Notes under the pieces: model-generated
Told to the model about the DNA's origin: nothing
Databases searched by the model: none
What the model saw: only the letters and a program-made list of their open reading frames with translations
DNA from: Batkoa obscura
Lineage: Eukaryota; Entomophthoromycota; Entomophthoromycetes; Entomophthorales; Batkoaceae
Length of the DNA: 64,000 nucleotides
Assembly (NCBI GenBank): GCA_030770535.1
Contig: JASVEC010000009.1
Location: 930,001-994,000, forward strand
Direction: 5' to 3'
Shown: one piece after another, positions 27,812-38,530 of the stretch
Numbering within the stretch: the first letter of the stretch is position 1
Layout of the letters: each line of letters begins with the position of its first letter
Translations under genes and position numbers: made by a program

Positions 27812-28802
27812 TATAATAGCTAAAAATGTACATGTGTTTTTTTATTTATAATGGAATATGAATACCAAGTAACATTGCTTCTCAGGGATTAAATGGTGTG
27901 TTCTTTAATATAATATAACAAATCATTCGAATAATTGTTTAACAAGTTTGATAATTTATAAATTCAGAAACCCCAAAGGAAAGCATTTGATTAATAACTT
28001 TAGAGATATCAAAGCCATCACCATGATAATAGTTTTACTTTAAAGCATATAGCAAAAATATATCAAAGAACAAAAAATCTCATGCTTGACGTATATTATT
28101 TATATCAAGTCTTTATATCAACAAAATTGGAAATTTATTTTTTATAATCATGGTGGAAAATGTAAGTAAAATCATTTCAAAACTTCATCCCTCACTATTC
28201 TAATCTAGAAATGAATAAAGTTATTTAAATTTTCACCCGAAAAATATTTAAAGTCATATAGCCTGGATTAATGCTGGATATTTAAATTGGCTAAATAGAT
28301 TACTAATCAAAGTTTGAGCTACTGTTTGCTTTTAATGAGTTAAGAATTAATATCAAATAACTATTATTTTATAAGCTCTTCATTGATTCAGTTATATAGT
28401 TAATGGTTATATTGACCATTTTGTAAAATAAAAATAGAAGTTTCTTTATATTCTATTAAGAGCAATATAACTCCTGGTTAATGAAATAGGCTAAAGATAA
28501 AAAAAAGATGGACAAATAGCTTGAAACTTTAGGACTGGTTTATTATTTTACAAAAATTATTAAAAATATATAGTATCCATATGAATTTAAAAAAAAGATG
28601 GATCGATTTACTACAAATATATAAACAGTTGAAATTTGTTAAAATTTTTACATTATTGTTATAACTTAACCAAAACTAAACAAATAAAATAAGACTCCCT
28701 TTAAAATCACAACACTTTTTCGCTAAGTTTATTACAAAATTGATCCTAGAATTTGATTGGCTGGATTTGATTGTTTTTAAAAATAGATTTCGGCTAAAGT
28801 AG
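27812..28802. other. Gene-free stretch before the repeat island
   Basis: AT-rich, no open frame of note, no recognisable repeat up to the LTR at 28803. Confidence 0.55.
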
Positions 28803-29264
28803 TGTGAAATATTGCTTTATTTAGCTCTCGGATTGATTATAACGCAACAATCACTTAAGTTGTTGTGTTCTCAAGTTCAAATACAATCAATTCAGAGTCC
28901 CTTATTTTGATTTGCTGCGAGAATTTCTAACTTCATATTGCAAAGAATACTATCTCCTTTTAATATCCATACTTATTGGAGTATAAAAGAGATTCTTCAA
29001 TATGATAACTCGAGGCTTTTTAACTGAATTACTCCCTGATATCGTACTATTAATAAAGCCACTAAGTCTTTCTGACAACATCTTAGGTAGATTTTACAGT
29101 AATATTGTCTATTCTATTTGTTTTACATAGTTCGTAACTTATTACGTATTATTCATATTCATTTAAGTCTATCTTAGTTATATAAACTAAGATCGTTCGA
29201 CTCAAGGCAAGTTAATCAACCAAGAACTGTTTTTAACTCCTACCACTGAGTACCAACTTCCACA
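28803..29264 (-). mobile_element. Solo LTR
   Basis: 462 bp in inverted orientation, TGTGAAAT at left and TTCCACA at right, highly similar to the copy at 12074-12539. The four bases gtag occur on both sides, probably what remains of the target-site duplication. Relatively young; no internal region. Confidence 0.8.
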
Positions 29265-29341
29265 GTAGAAATAAAAGTAAATGATATGTTAAAATTAAGT
29301 TGGGAATATTAAAGTTAAAGTTAGGTTGGAGATATTAAAGC

Positions 29342-29364
29342 TAGGGTTAGGGTTAGGGTTAGGG
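29342..29364 (+). repeat. Interstitial TTAGGG repeats
   Basis: About four contiguous units of ttaggg (tagggttagggttagggttaggg), preceded by diverged gttaggtt and followed by gtcagagtttgag. It lies 77 bases beyond a solo LTR inside the repeat island, so it is internal and not a chromosome end. Confidence 0.7.
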
Positions 29365-29756
29365 TCAGAGTTTGAGTTAAAATTAATTTTGTTTTAAAAA
29401 TATGATAAAAGATTATTTAATATATTTACATTTTGTTATTTTTTAAGTATTTAACAAAATTTAGATTAAACTTTAAATTCAACTATAAATTTAACAAAAA
29501 TGTTATAATTTTAATAAGTTTTTAAGATAATATAAAAAATTAAACTTAATTGAAATAATTATCAAAACATTCAAAGTTGAATTAAATATTTAAACAGTTT
29601 TTAATGCTAAATTTTAATTTTTCTTAAAATAATAAATTATTGTTCTAAATAAAATGTTTTAAATAATTTTAATATTTATACTAATCTTAAAATATAATAT
29701 TCTAGCAGTTATATTACTAATTGTTTTTTTTAATATTTCAAAATAAACATACAATA
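29365..29756. other. AT-only stretch inside the repeat island
   Basis: Nearly pure A/T with no gene; perhaps decayed repeat sequence beyond recognition. Confidence 0.5.
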
Positions 29757-29858
29757 TGAGAATGTTTTTTTTTGGTTTCATTACTTTTTCCATTTTTTTC
29801 CCGCTCAAATAGCGCTTAAAAAATGGAAAAAGTAATGAAACCAAAAAAAACATCTTCA
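29757..29858. mobile_element. Palindromic variant of the foldback MITE
   Basis: Both halves carry the same arm: ggtttcattactttttccat on the left and its exact reverse complement on the right, with a short centre around cccgctcaaatagcgctt. Other copies have two different arms, so this one is a near-complete hairpin of about 100 bases. Confidence 0.85.
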
Positions 29859-29869
29859 TATGAAATTTA

Positions 29870-30292
29870 ACTTTTAATAAAAAGTTATAAAAGTTATAAA
29901 AGTTTTTTAATTACTTATAATAAGTCAAAAAATCTTAGTTTTAATAATCAAAATAAGTTTACAAAAAAATAATATATAATGATTAAACAAACTACATAAA
30001 ATAAATAAAAAAATAATATTAATAACAAATCATATAAAAAATCAATAAAAAGAATAATATAATTAAGAAATAAACTAAGTTTACTAAAATTAAATATAAT
30101 AAATTTAAAAAAAAAACTATTATATTAAAATGCTATACATGAAAATATAATAATAGCTATAATAAAAAATTGTAACTATTAAGTATAAATACTAAAATAT
30201 AAAAATAATGTTTTTTATGACTAAAAAATAAAAAATTTATAGCAGATTTAAATAAAAAAACTCTAAATTAATTATGCATAAACTTATAAATA
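29870..30292 (+). mobile_element. Heavily decayed solo LTR
   Basis: Aligns by eye over its whole length with the long LTR at 10593-11138 in its first and last thirds, but nearly all G and C have gone to A and T. Broken and old. A MITE abuts each end. Confidence 0.5.
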
Positions 30293-30393
30293 TGGGGATG
30301 TATTTTTTTGTTTAAGAATTTTATTAATAGCTTTTCCACTTAAATAGCGCTTAAAAAACGGAAAAAATAATGAAACCAAAAAAAACATCCTCA
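30293..30393 (+). mobile_element. Foldback MITE copy
   Basis: 101 bp, tggggatg to catcctca, flanked by atat on both sides. It sits at the end of the decayed LTR and looks much younger than that LTR. Confidence 0.88.
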
Positions 30394-30674
30394 TATATTT
30401 AATTCTAATAGCAATATTAACTAAATTTGATTAAGTTTATTATAAAAATATTACTATTGTATTTAATCCAAGTAGCTATTGTGATATAACAATTATTAAA
30501 TTAGTAAAACGATATCTCATAGCTATAGTATTTATTTTTAATTTTAAAAAAGTAGTTTGCTTTTATATTGTTTATATTTATTTTTATAAAAAAACCACTA
30601 ATAAGATTTTATGAATTTAAGCTTATACATAATATGTATAATTAGACAATATTTATTTTAATAAATAATAAATA
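30394..30674. other. AT-rich filler between MITEs
   Basis: No gene and no recognised repeat. Confidence 0.5.
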
Positions 30675-30773
30675 GGGATGTTTTTTTTGACTTCATCACC
30701 TTTTCCATTTTTTAAGCGCTATTTAAGCGGAAAAATTGTTAGTAGAATTCTTAAACACAAAAATACATCCCCA
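30675..30773 (-). mobile_element. Foldback MITE copy
   Basis: About 99 bp, gggatgtt to catcccca; one terminal base appears lost at the left end. Central ttaagcgctatttaagcgg is intact. Confidence 0.85.
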
Positions 30774-30907
30774 AATGTTAATATCAATATTAAAAAAATA
30801 TTTAAAAAAAAATTCATATAATATATATGGATATTTAAATTAATTTCATAATTTATTCAAAAATCAATTTAAATTTTAAGTTTTTAAGTTTACAAGTCCT
30901 TAACATA

Positions 30908-31008
30908 TGGGGATATATTTTTTTGTTCAACAATTTTACTAACAATTTTCCCGCTCAAATAGCGCTTAAAAAATGGAAAAAGCAATGAAACCAAAAAAAA
31001 CATCTCTA
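30908..31008 (+). mobile_element. Foldback MITE copy abutting an LTR
   Basis: About 101 bp from tggggata to catctcta. The LTR starting at 31009 follows without any gap, so either the LTR inserted at the MITE edge or the MITE targeted the LTR end. Confidence 0.82.
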
Positions 31009-31474
31009 TGTGAAAGTTGATACTCAGTGGTCGGAGTTAAAAGCTACTCTTGCTTAATTAACTTCCCTTGAGTCGAAGGGTCTTAGTTTATGTAACTAAG
31101 GTAGACTTAACTTAATAGAAATAGTATGTAATAAGCTACGAATTATGTAAAACAAATACAATGGAAGATACTACTATAAAATCTATATCAGATGTTGTCA
31201 GAAAGACTTAGTGACTTTATTAATGATACGTTATCAGGGAGTAATCCAATTAAAAAAGCCTCGAGTTATCATATTGAAGAATCTCTTTTATACTCCAACA
31301 AGTATGGATATTAAAAGGAGAGGATAATATTCTTTGCAATATGAAGTTAGAAATTCTCGCAGCAAATCAAAATAAGGGACTCTGAATTGATTGTGTTTGA
31401 ACTTGAGAACACAACAACTTAAATGATTGTTGTGTTATAATCAATCCGAGAGCTAAATAAAGCAATATTTCACA
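31009..31474 (+). mobile_element. Solo LTR
   Basis: 466 bp, TGTGAAAGTTGATACTC to ATTTCACA, the forward counterpart of the copies at 12074 and 28803 and closely similar to both; relatively young. No target duplication is visible because other repeats abut both ends. Confidence 0.82.
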
Positions 31475-31798
31475 GTATGTTGAAGAATCTCTTTTATACT
31501 CCAACTGGGTGGCTATATATAAGGGACATTATAACAGTTATTCCTTATTATAGTTGCCAAGTATGGACATTAAAACGTGGGCAATAAGTTCTTCATGATC
31601 AGGTGGTAGAAATTCTCACAGCAAATATGTATGGGGATGTATTTTTATGTTTAAGAATTTTACTAACAGTTTTTCCACTCAAATAGCGCTTAAAAGATGA
31701 AAAAATAATGAAGCCAAAAAAAACACCCCCATATAAGGAACTCTGAATTGATCATTATATTATAGTCAATCCTAGAGCTAATGAAGCGATATTTCACA
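31475..31798 (+). mobile_element. 3' part of a second LTR, older variant
   Basis: Matches the last part of the long LTR at 10593-11138 and ends ATTTCACA. Its 5' part is missing at the junction with the preceding LTR, and a MITE (31632-31731) is inserted in it. Broken; older than its neighbour. Confidence 0.7.
31632..31731 (+). mobile_element. Foldback MITE inserted in an LTR
   Basis: 100 bp, tggggatg to cacccccа-type end (caccccca), TA on both sides. The LTR sequence resumes directly after it, so the MITE came later. Confidence 0.88.
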
Positions 31799-32044
31799 TA
31801 GTTTAAAAAATAAAGCAGTAATTGAATTAGTATTTTTTAACTATATGTTAAATAATTAAAAATCTAACGAAAAAAACATATTTATATAGTATATATGCCT
31901 AGTATATAGTTAGAAAAAAATTATTTGAAGATAAAATAAATACACTAATAAAAAATAAAATAGAGATAAAAAAATTCTAATAATAAAAAAAGTTATATAA
32001 ATTATATAAATTTTGTATTAATACTTAAAAAAACATATTAAATA
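31799..32044. other. AT-rich filler
   Basis: No gene and no recognised repeat between an LTR end and the next MITE. Confidence 0.5.
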
Positions 32045-32145
32045 TGGGGATGTATTTTTGTGTTTAAGAATTTTACTAGCAATCTTTCCACTCAAATAGT
32101 GCTTAAAAAATGAAAAAAATAATGAAACCAAAAAAAACACCCCCA
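32045..32145 (+). mobile_element. Foldback MITE copy
   Basis: 101 bp, tggggatg to caccccca, TA-flanked. It directly adjoins a fragment of an inverted LTR. Confidence 0.88.
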
Positions 32146-32229
32146 TATAAACTAAGGCCATTCGGCTCAAGGCAAGTTAATCAACCAAGAACTGCTTTTA
32201 ACTCCAACTACTGAATACCAACTTTCACA
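32146..32229 (-). mobile_element. Fragment of an inverted LTR
   Basis: The terminal 80 or so bases of the LTR family in reverse (ending actttcaca), matching the right part of the copy at 28803-29264. The remainder is absent; a MITE sits at its inner end. Confidence 0.65.
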
Positions 32230-32849
32230 TATACAAGCAGATACAAGAAATTATTTTAAATCTCAAAAGTTTTCATGTTATATATTTAAAAAAATTTATA
32301 AAACAAATAGTAGTTTAAATTTTAATTTTTTTGCTGAGCATCATAGAAAAAATATAGTTGATAGACATTTTGGAAATTTTTTATAATGGAAAAGTAATTT
32401 TAAAGCATTAAGTAAAATAAAAGATATTAATTAGTTTCAAAATTTGAGATTTTTATTTATAAATATAATAAAATTAATAACTTAATTATTAATAATAAAA
32501 AAACAAAAATATGAAAAAAATATGAAGTATTAAAAATAGGTACATTTTATTAAGCATAATAATAAATTATATTATTATCTAGTATCTGATAAATTAAAAA
32601 AAAGTAATATAGGTTTAATTAAAGTCATAAAGTTTATAGAAAATCAAAAATCAAAAGATTAAATCTAGCTTATTTTATAAAAATAGTAGAAAATCCAAGT
32701 TTTAATATTTATTAAATAATAGAAATCAATTATTAAATGTTAATATTGCCTAAATTATTAATATCTAAATTAATAAATAATCAAAAAGCAAGTAGTTATA
32801 ATAATAAATAGAAACTATTATCGTATTGCTTGTATTATATAAGGTATGA
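32230..32849. other. Decayed, formerly coding-like stretch
   Basis: Gene-free today. Around 32335-32400 a short stretch still reads like protein (EHHRKNIVDRHFGNF), which is reminiscent of transposase-like sequences in fungal mobile elements, but it is broken in many places. Family not assignable. Confidence 0.3.
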
Positions 32850-33395
32850 AAATTAGTCTTTGATGGTTAAAGTTAAAAAAGCAGTTTTTGCTTAATTAAC
32901 TGGCTATAAATTGAAAAAAGTTAATTCATATAATTAAAATAAACTTAAATTAATAAAAATAATATAAAATAAGCTATAAAGTATATAAAATAATAAAATA
33001 AAAAATAGTACTATAAAATTTATATGAAAGATTATAAAGTTTAATAACTTTATTAAAAAGTATAATATTAAAAAACAATTTAACAAAAAGCTTTAAACTG
33101 TTATTTTAAATATTTTTTTATATTTCAATTAAGTGGCTATATGGGGGTGTATTTTTTTGTTTAAAAATTTTACTAACAATCTTTCCACTCAAATAGCGCT
33201 TAAAAGATGAAAAAATAATGAAGTCAAAAAAAACACCCCCATATATATAAGACATGATAACAATTGTTTTTTATTATAGTTACTATATAAACATTAAAAT
33301 ATAAAAATGACATTTTTTGCAATTAAGTAGTAGAAATTTTTATAGCAAATTTAAATAAAAAATTTTAAATTAAGCATACCTGAGTTTAAATACAT
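32850..33395 (+). mobile_element. Heavily decayed solo LTR with nested MITE
   Basis: Recognisable throughout by block-wise match to the long LTR at 10593-11138 (for example the cttaattaactgg core), with a pervasive shift to A and T. Interrupted by the MITE at 33142-33241. Broken and old. Confidence 0.6.
33142..33241 (+). mobile_element. Foldback MITE inserted in a decayed LTR
   Basis: 100 bp, tgggggtg to caccccca, with atat on both sides. The contrast between the clean MITE and the decayed LTR around it dates the MITE as younger. Confidence 0.88.
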
Positions 33396-33464
33396 GATAA
33401 CTTTTAGTAGCAAAACCACTTAAAGTTAATTGAATTTGAATTTCTATTTTTAATAATAATAATA

Positions 33465-33564
33465 TGAGGATTTATTTTTTTGTTTAAGAATTTTACTAGC
33501 AATTTTTCCACTTAAATAGCGCTTAAAAGATAGAAAAAATAATGAAACCAAAAAAACACCCTCG
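33465..33564 (+). mobile_element. Foldback MITE copy
   Basis: 100 bp, tgaggatt to caccctcg, TA-flanked; termini slightly drifted, core actcaaatagcgctt-like sequence intact (cttaaatagcgctta). Confidence 0.82.
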
Positions 33565-35737
33565 TATATAATTTAAAAAAAAATAAAACATTAAAATATT
33601 TAATTATATTAATAGAAAGTGAGTTTAAAAAAAGATTTATAAGTTTATGTACAGTTAGTTTAATTTTCTTTATTTAGATTTATTATAAATTTTTTTACTT
33701 TTTAATTATAAAAGCATTATTTTAATATTCTAATATTTATACTTAGTAATTATAATAAAAAGATATAACTGATAGTTTGTTTTTTATATATAATGCTTTA
33801 ACATAAAATGGTTAAAAAATTTTTTACTATGAAACTTTTTTTTAAAATTTTAGTGTTTAGTTTTAATGAAACTTTTTTGATTTTTAAATATTCGATTTTT
33901 TTGTCAATATGATTTCTTTCCATATTTTGTATAGTCTGTTGTTTATTACATTATTTTTTTATCAAATAAACTTATATCATTATTAAAACTAGAGTTTCTT
34001 AATTTATAATGAATAATTAGAAAATATCTACTGCTTTTCTATTAAATATTAAATTTCACACTTTTAAGTAATAATTTTTAAATTTTAAGAAATAATATAA
34101 ATAGTATTTAAATTTTAAAAAATAATATAAATAATATAACGTTAATACTTTTTATTTTATTTAAAAAATAATTATATATTTTTGCTGATTTGTTTATTTT
34201 TGATTAATTAAATTTGATTAATACTTTAACTCCTTAAGTATTAAATATCTCAAAAATTCTATTTGATTAGATCGTAATTTTTGATCCATCCTTTGATTAT
34301 TGAATAGTTTTACTTGCCTAGGGCTAATTTAACGAACATTGATCGTCATGGCTTTTATTGAAGTCATACGCAAACAATGTTTGTCATAATTTTGCTCTAC
34401 AAAGATTTAGGGAACATAGCTCGTCCACGGTACTCAAGTGGTTAGTTTGATTGTAAAATTAACAAACGTGGTTTTTGCAAAAAATCTAATTTAGGTTCAA
34501 ACTAGCCCATATTAAAATAATTTAATATAATCTTATGTAATTTTATATTTAAATTTAAGTCACTGTGTTTTAAAACAAGTTTAAACCTTATATGTTGTTC
34601 TAGATACTTAAAAGTAAGAATATTTAATTAGATAGTGTTCTAGACTTTAGAGTTATGATTTTAAATAAAATTTAAATATTTTACATTACACGATTTTTAT
34701 ACTAATGTCTTGTTATAAAAAGAGCTGATTATAATAATAGATCGGCTACTTAAACATATGTTTGAACATCTGCTTAAATATCTACTTAAATATCTGCCTT
34801 GATAAACATTTAAAGCAACATAGGTTTTCATAAATATTACTTACAACATATAAATGTTATAAGAATTGATGGTGGACATTTAGTTATAAGAATATCGTGT
34901 GACTAAAACATCCTAATTGACCTATTCACTTTTTGATCCTAATGTAAAAAGAAAATATTTAATAAATATCGATGGTTACTTTAACTTGTAAATGAAATGC
35001 TATTAAGCAAAAATAGTAACTAATAAATGAATAAAAAATTGCAGTTTATTGATTTTAACCTATAAATTAATAACAAAGTAACTCTGTATTATTAATATGA
35101 TATTGTTATAGCATATAGCATCTATTGTTTATGATATAGTATATATTTGTTTTTAATTTGAATTTTAGTTTAACCCCTTAAAAATTAACTCCAAAACTTG
35201 CCATTTTTGGGTTAAAGCAAACAGCAACTTAAATCCGGTTTATTATTGAAAATTCAAATTAGTAATTAAATATACCGCATAGCTATTGATATTTCGAAGT
35301 TCTTATTAAATTCATATACCTCGGGTAAACAAATCTAATTCAATTATATTATAACATTTTGAATCTACACAAAGTCATTTCAAGGATATTAGCCAATTAG
35401 CCTAATATTGACTGTTACATTATAGTATAAAGGCTTAAATTATATTATGAATTTAACAATATAGCCTCATCCATTTTCCCAAATTAAATTAATCTTCTCG
35501 TCAGTATATAAGCTGATGTATTTTCATATTAAATAAATTATATCATATTTCGATTCTATCTAATTTTATACTCTTCTTATCAACTCGGAACTTAAATATT
35601 GGTGTTTTCAGGTGAAATACCTGGTGATTTCACAATATTAAAAATTAGTGTATGAAATAAAAACCAAAATTATTAGTTTTTTAAAAATTCTTACCATTAA
35701 ATTATAAAAACATTACATATGGAGTGCTTTCAAAAAG
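33565..35737. other. Gene-free region between the repeat island and P450 gene 4
   Basis: No gene is supported. A patch near 34256-34520 is richer in G and C than its surroundings and contains tRNA-like promoter boxes (see findings). The last few hundred bases must hold the promoter of P450 gene 4. Confidence 0.45.
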
Positions 35738-35745
35738 TATAAAAG
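35738..35745 (+). promoter_or_regulatory. TATA box of P450 gene 4
   Basis: tataaaag, 28 bases before the start codon, a shorter leader than in the other P450 genes of the window. Confidence 0.45.
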
Positions 35746-35765
35746 GAAACCAAATAAAAGTTAAA

Positions 35766-37706
35766 ATGAAAAAAATGTTTACCATAATCTCAGTATTAAG
35801 CTGTAGTTTGATATTATTTTTATTTTATTATGTTTATAAGGTATATATTTTCAATTTTGTTTTATTGGCTTTAATATAATTTATAAAGGTGGTATACAAT
35901 TTATACATCAGTCCTTTAAAAGAAGTCCCTGGTCCACTAATAAATATAATACTACCATTTATAAACAGCATTTATTTGATAAATGGTACGTTTCCTAATT
36001 ATTGTCTAGACATGCATAAAAAATATGGAAGCGCTGTAAGATTAAGTAAGAAAACAAAGTTAAAATAGCATACTATGCTAATATTATTATAAACTAGGTT
36101 GGAATAAAATTTCATTCGCATCAGAATCAGCATCTAATGAAATATATTCAACTTATAGTTATCAAAAAGATAAGAGTTATGACGTTTATCTTATATTTGG
36201 AGAAAGCATTTTCAGTACACGGTAAGTAATTGTAAAATCTCAAAATACAAATATTAACAATATTATTAGAAGAAAAGACTTTCATCGTCAAAGAGTAATT
36301 TTTAAATAATTGAAAGAGTAATTAATAAAATATAGAAAAGAATACTCGCTCCTTGTTTTTCAGAAAAAGCAATAGAAAGTGTAGAATATCTTGTTAAGAA
36401 GAATGTGAATATGCTTATAAACAAAGTTGATGAGTTTGCAACTCAAAACAAAAAATTGGACCTTGTACTTTATTTTCACTATATTGCTTTTGTAACTTAT
36501 TTAAAATATAATATAAACTATACTAATAGGTATAATAGGATGTGATTGGAGATTTGGTATTTGGAAACTCATTCAATATGTTAAAAAATGGGTACCACCC
36601 AATAATAAAGTGGATAGGGGATATAAGTACAATAAGCACTTTGGTATTATAATAGTTTCTATTTAAATATAATACTTATAAAGTAATAGGTATTCATGTT
36701 CCCTTTTTTGATGCATTATCAATTCAGTGGAATTAAAAATCTATACAACGTATTATATAATAATTATACTTTAAACATTATTTAATCAAAATTTAGTTTT
36801 CTTATGAAGCAATTAGGAGCGCCAAAAACAACCCTGACAGAGCTACTATTTTAAATACTTTAATCAAGGCAGAGGATACAAGTAATGGCAAAAAACTAAA
36901 TGAGAAAGAGATTGCCGAAGAATTGATCGTACAACTGTAAGTAAATATATTATATTTAGTTATAAAAATAAACTGGCTTTATAGTAGCGCAGGAACAGAT
37001 ACTACTTCATGTTCACTTGCATGGTAACCAAAAGTTATTATTAGCCTTTACAAATTATTTAATACAAGTAGGATATTTTATCTATTGCTTAGTCAGTCAG
37101 ATACATATGAGAAAGTTAGAGAAGAAGTTTCTACAGTGTTCCCTGATAAAGATTCAATTACTTACAATAAATGTAAATCTGAATGTCATTATCTTAATGC
37201 AGTGATTCACGAAGGATTAAGAATGATACCGGTAGTTGGTGGTAATGCACCAAGATTAGTACCTAAAGGAGGGAGAGTAATAGATGGTTATTTCATACCA
37301 GAAGGGGTAATCAAATAGTGTATCAAAAATTAAATTTGTAATTGTTTTCAGGTAGTTGTTGGTGTAAGCATGAATTCTATACATAACTTGCCATCGAATT
37401 GGAAGGATTCAAACCATTTTAACGCTAAAAGGTGGCTAAAAGATGGCAAATTCCAAAGTAACCCAAATTTTATGCCATTTTTACTAGGACCTAGAGGATG
37501 TGTTGGTAGGACGTAAGTTTAATTATAAATGTTGTAAGCAGTACTTAACTTTTATTAGTTTAGCTTGGATGGAATTGTATTTAGTTACTGCAAATTTAAT
37601 ACGGAACTTTACTTTTGAAAGAGAAAATGAAAAAATAATTCGTTACAAGAATTTCATTACTACACAGCCTATTGAACCTATTAATGTTTATGTCACAAAA
37701 AATTAA
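35766..37706 (+). CDS. Cytochrome P450, gene 4, divergent member
   Basis: The intron positions match the other three P450 genes, so it is the same family, but the sequence is the most diverged. Anchor SCSLILFLFYYVYK; hinge PLKEVPGPL; I-helix SAGTDTTSCS; ExxR in HEGLR; haem loop FLLGPRGCVGR; final helix TLAWMELYL. The segment that reads PERW in the others is AKRW here, so the conserved Pro-Glu pair is missing while the Arg is kept. About 470 residues; no broken exon seen. It is separated from genes 1-3 by the repeat island and sits 2.2 kb before midasin. Substrate unknown. Confidence 0.88.
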
Positions 37707-37878
37707 ATTACAACTAAATTTGCTAATATGCTTAAATATGCGTTTTAAATATTAAACTATAAATTGCTTAGTAAATAAGTACTTTAGAATGTGATTATTT
37801 ATCCTTAACATTTTATTAAGTATAAAAATGGAATAAAAAACTCTTTTGAAACAACATAAATATTTTATGAATTGAAAA

Positions 37879-38530
37879 ATGTTGAAGTACATATAATATG
37901 ATATTAGAATCAAATTAATACCTTAGTTTATATTCCATTCAAGACGGAGAGACTCTTTTAAGTGTTTTAGAATCAAATGAAAATAATTTGATTAAATCAT
38001 ATAATAATTTTATTCAGTTATCATTACAAGAAAAGAAAAGAAAAGTAGATGAATTAATAAAAAAAAGTAATATTAATTAAATTATAAACTAAAATCTAAA
38101 TGATTTAGTTGCAGCAATCATCACATCTAAATTGATTGCAATATTACCTACTATATATCAAAAGATAAACGGTGAACAGTATAATGAACTCGTCCTCAAG
38201 TATTTGACTTTTAAAGATACCATCTACAAATTAATTAAAGATACAACTAGCATTGAATTTCATAAAGTTGAAGATTGTATTAAGGCAATAATTTGATACA
38301 TTAAATAACAATTAACATTAATTTTTTAAGGATTATTTTTCAATAGCTAGAACAGAAAAGCGTTTGATTATGCAGTTATCTTTATTACTTAGTTCTGAAG
38401 AAACGAATAGAATTATTGAATACTTTATTTATATCAGAGATAATGTCCCTTTACAGTAAGTTTCATTTATATATGATTATAATAAATACAAATATGAATT
38501 TGATAGGTTACATCCCCTAATTTAAGAATT
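37879..38530 (+). pseudogene. Possible small gene or gene remnant after P450 gene 4
   Basis: Three coding-like stretches follow one another on the plus strand, about 37930-38070, 38109-38297 and 38332-38458, each at least partly framed by splice-like signals (tttag, ttaag, cagtaag). They read as Leu/Lys-rich helical protein, for example SVLESNENNLIKSYNNF and ILPTIYQKINGEQYNELVLK. I cannot link them into a clean gene: the donor between the second and third stretch is poor and the last reaches a stop soon after. I do not recognise the family. It may be a decaying host gene or a poorly modelled short one. Confidence 0.35.

Noticed and set aside
29342-29364. A true chromosome end
   Set aside because: Only about four units, with ordinary sequence and repeats on both sides.
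32335-32640. Assigning the decayed coding-like stretch to a named transposon family
   Set aside because: The surviving protein-like stretch is too short and too altered for a family call.
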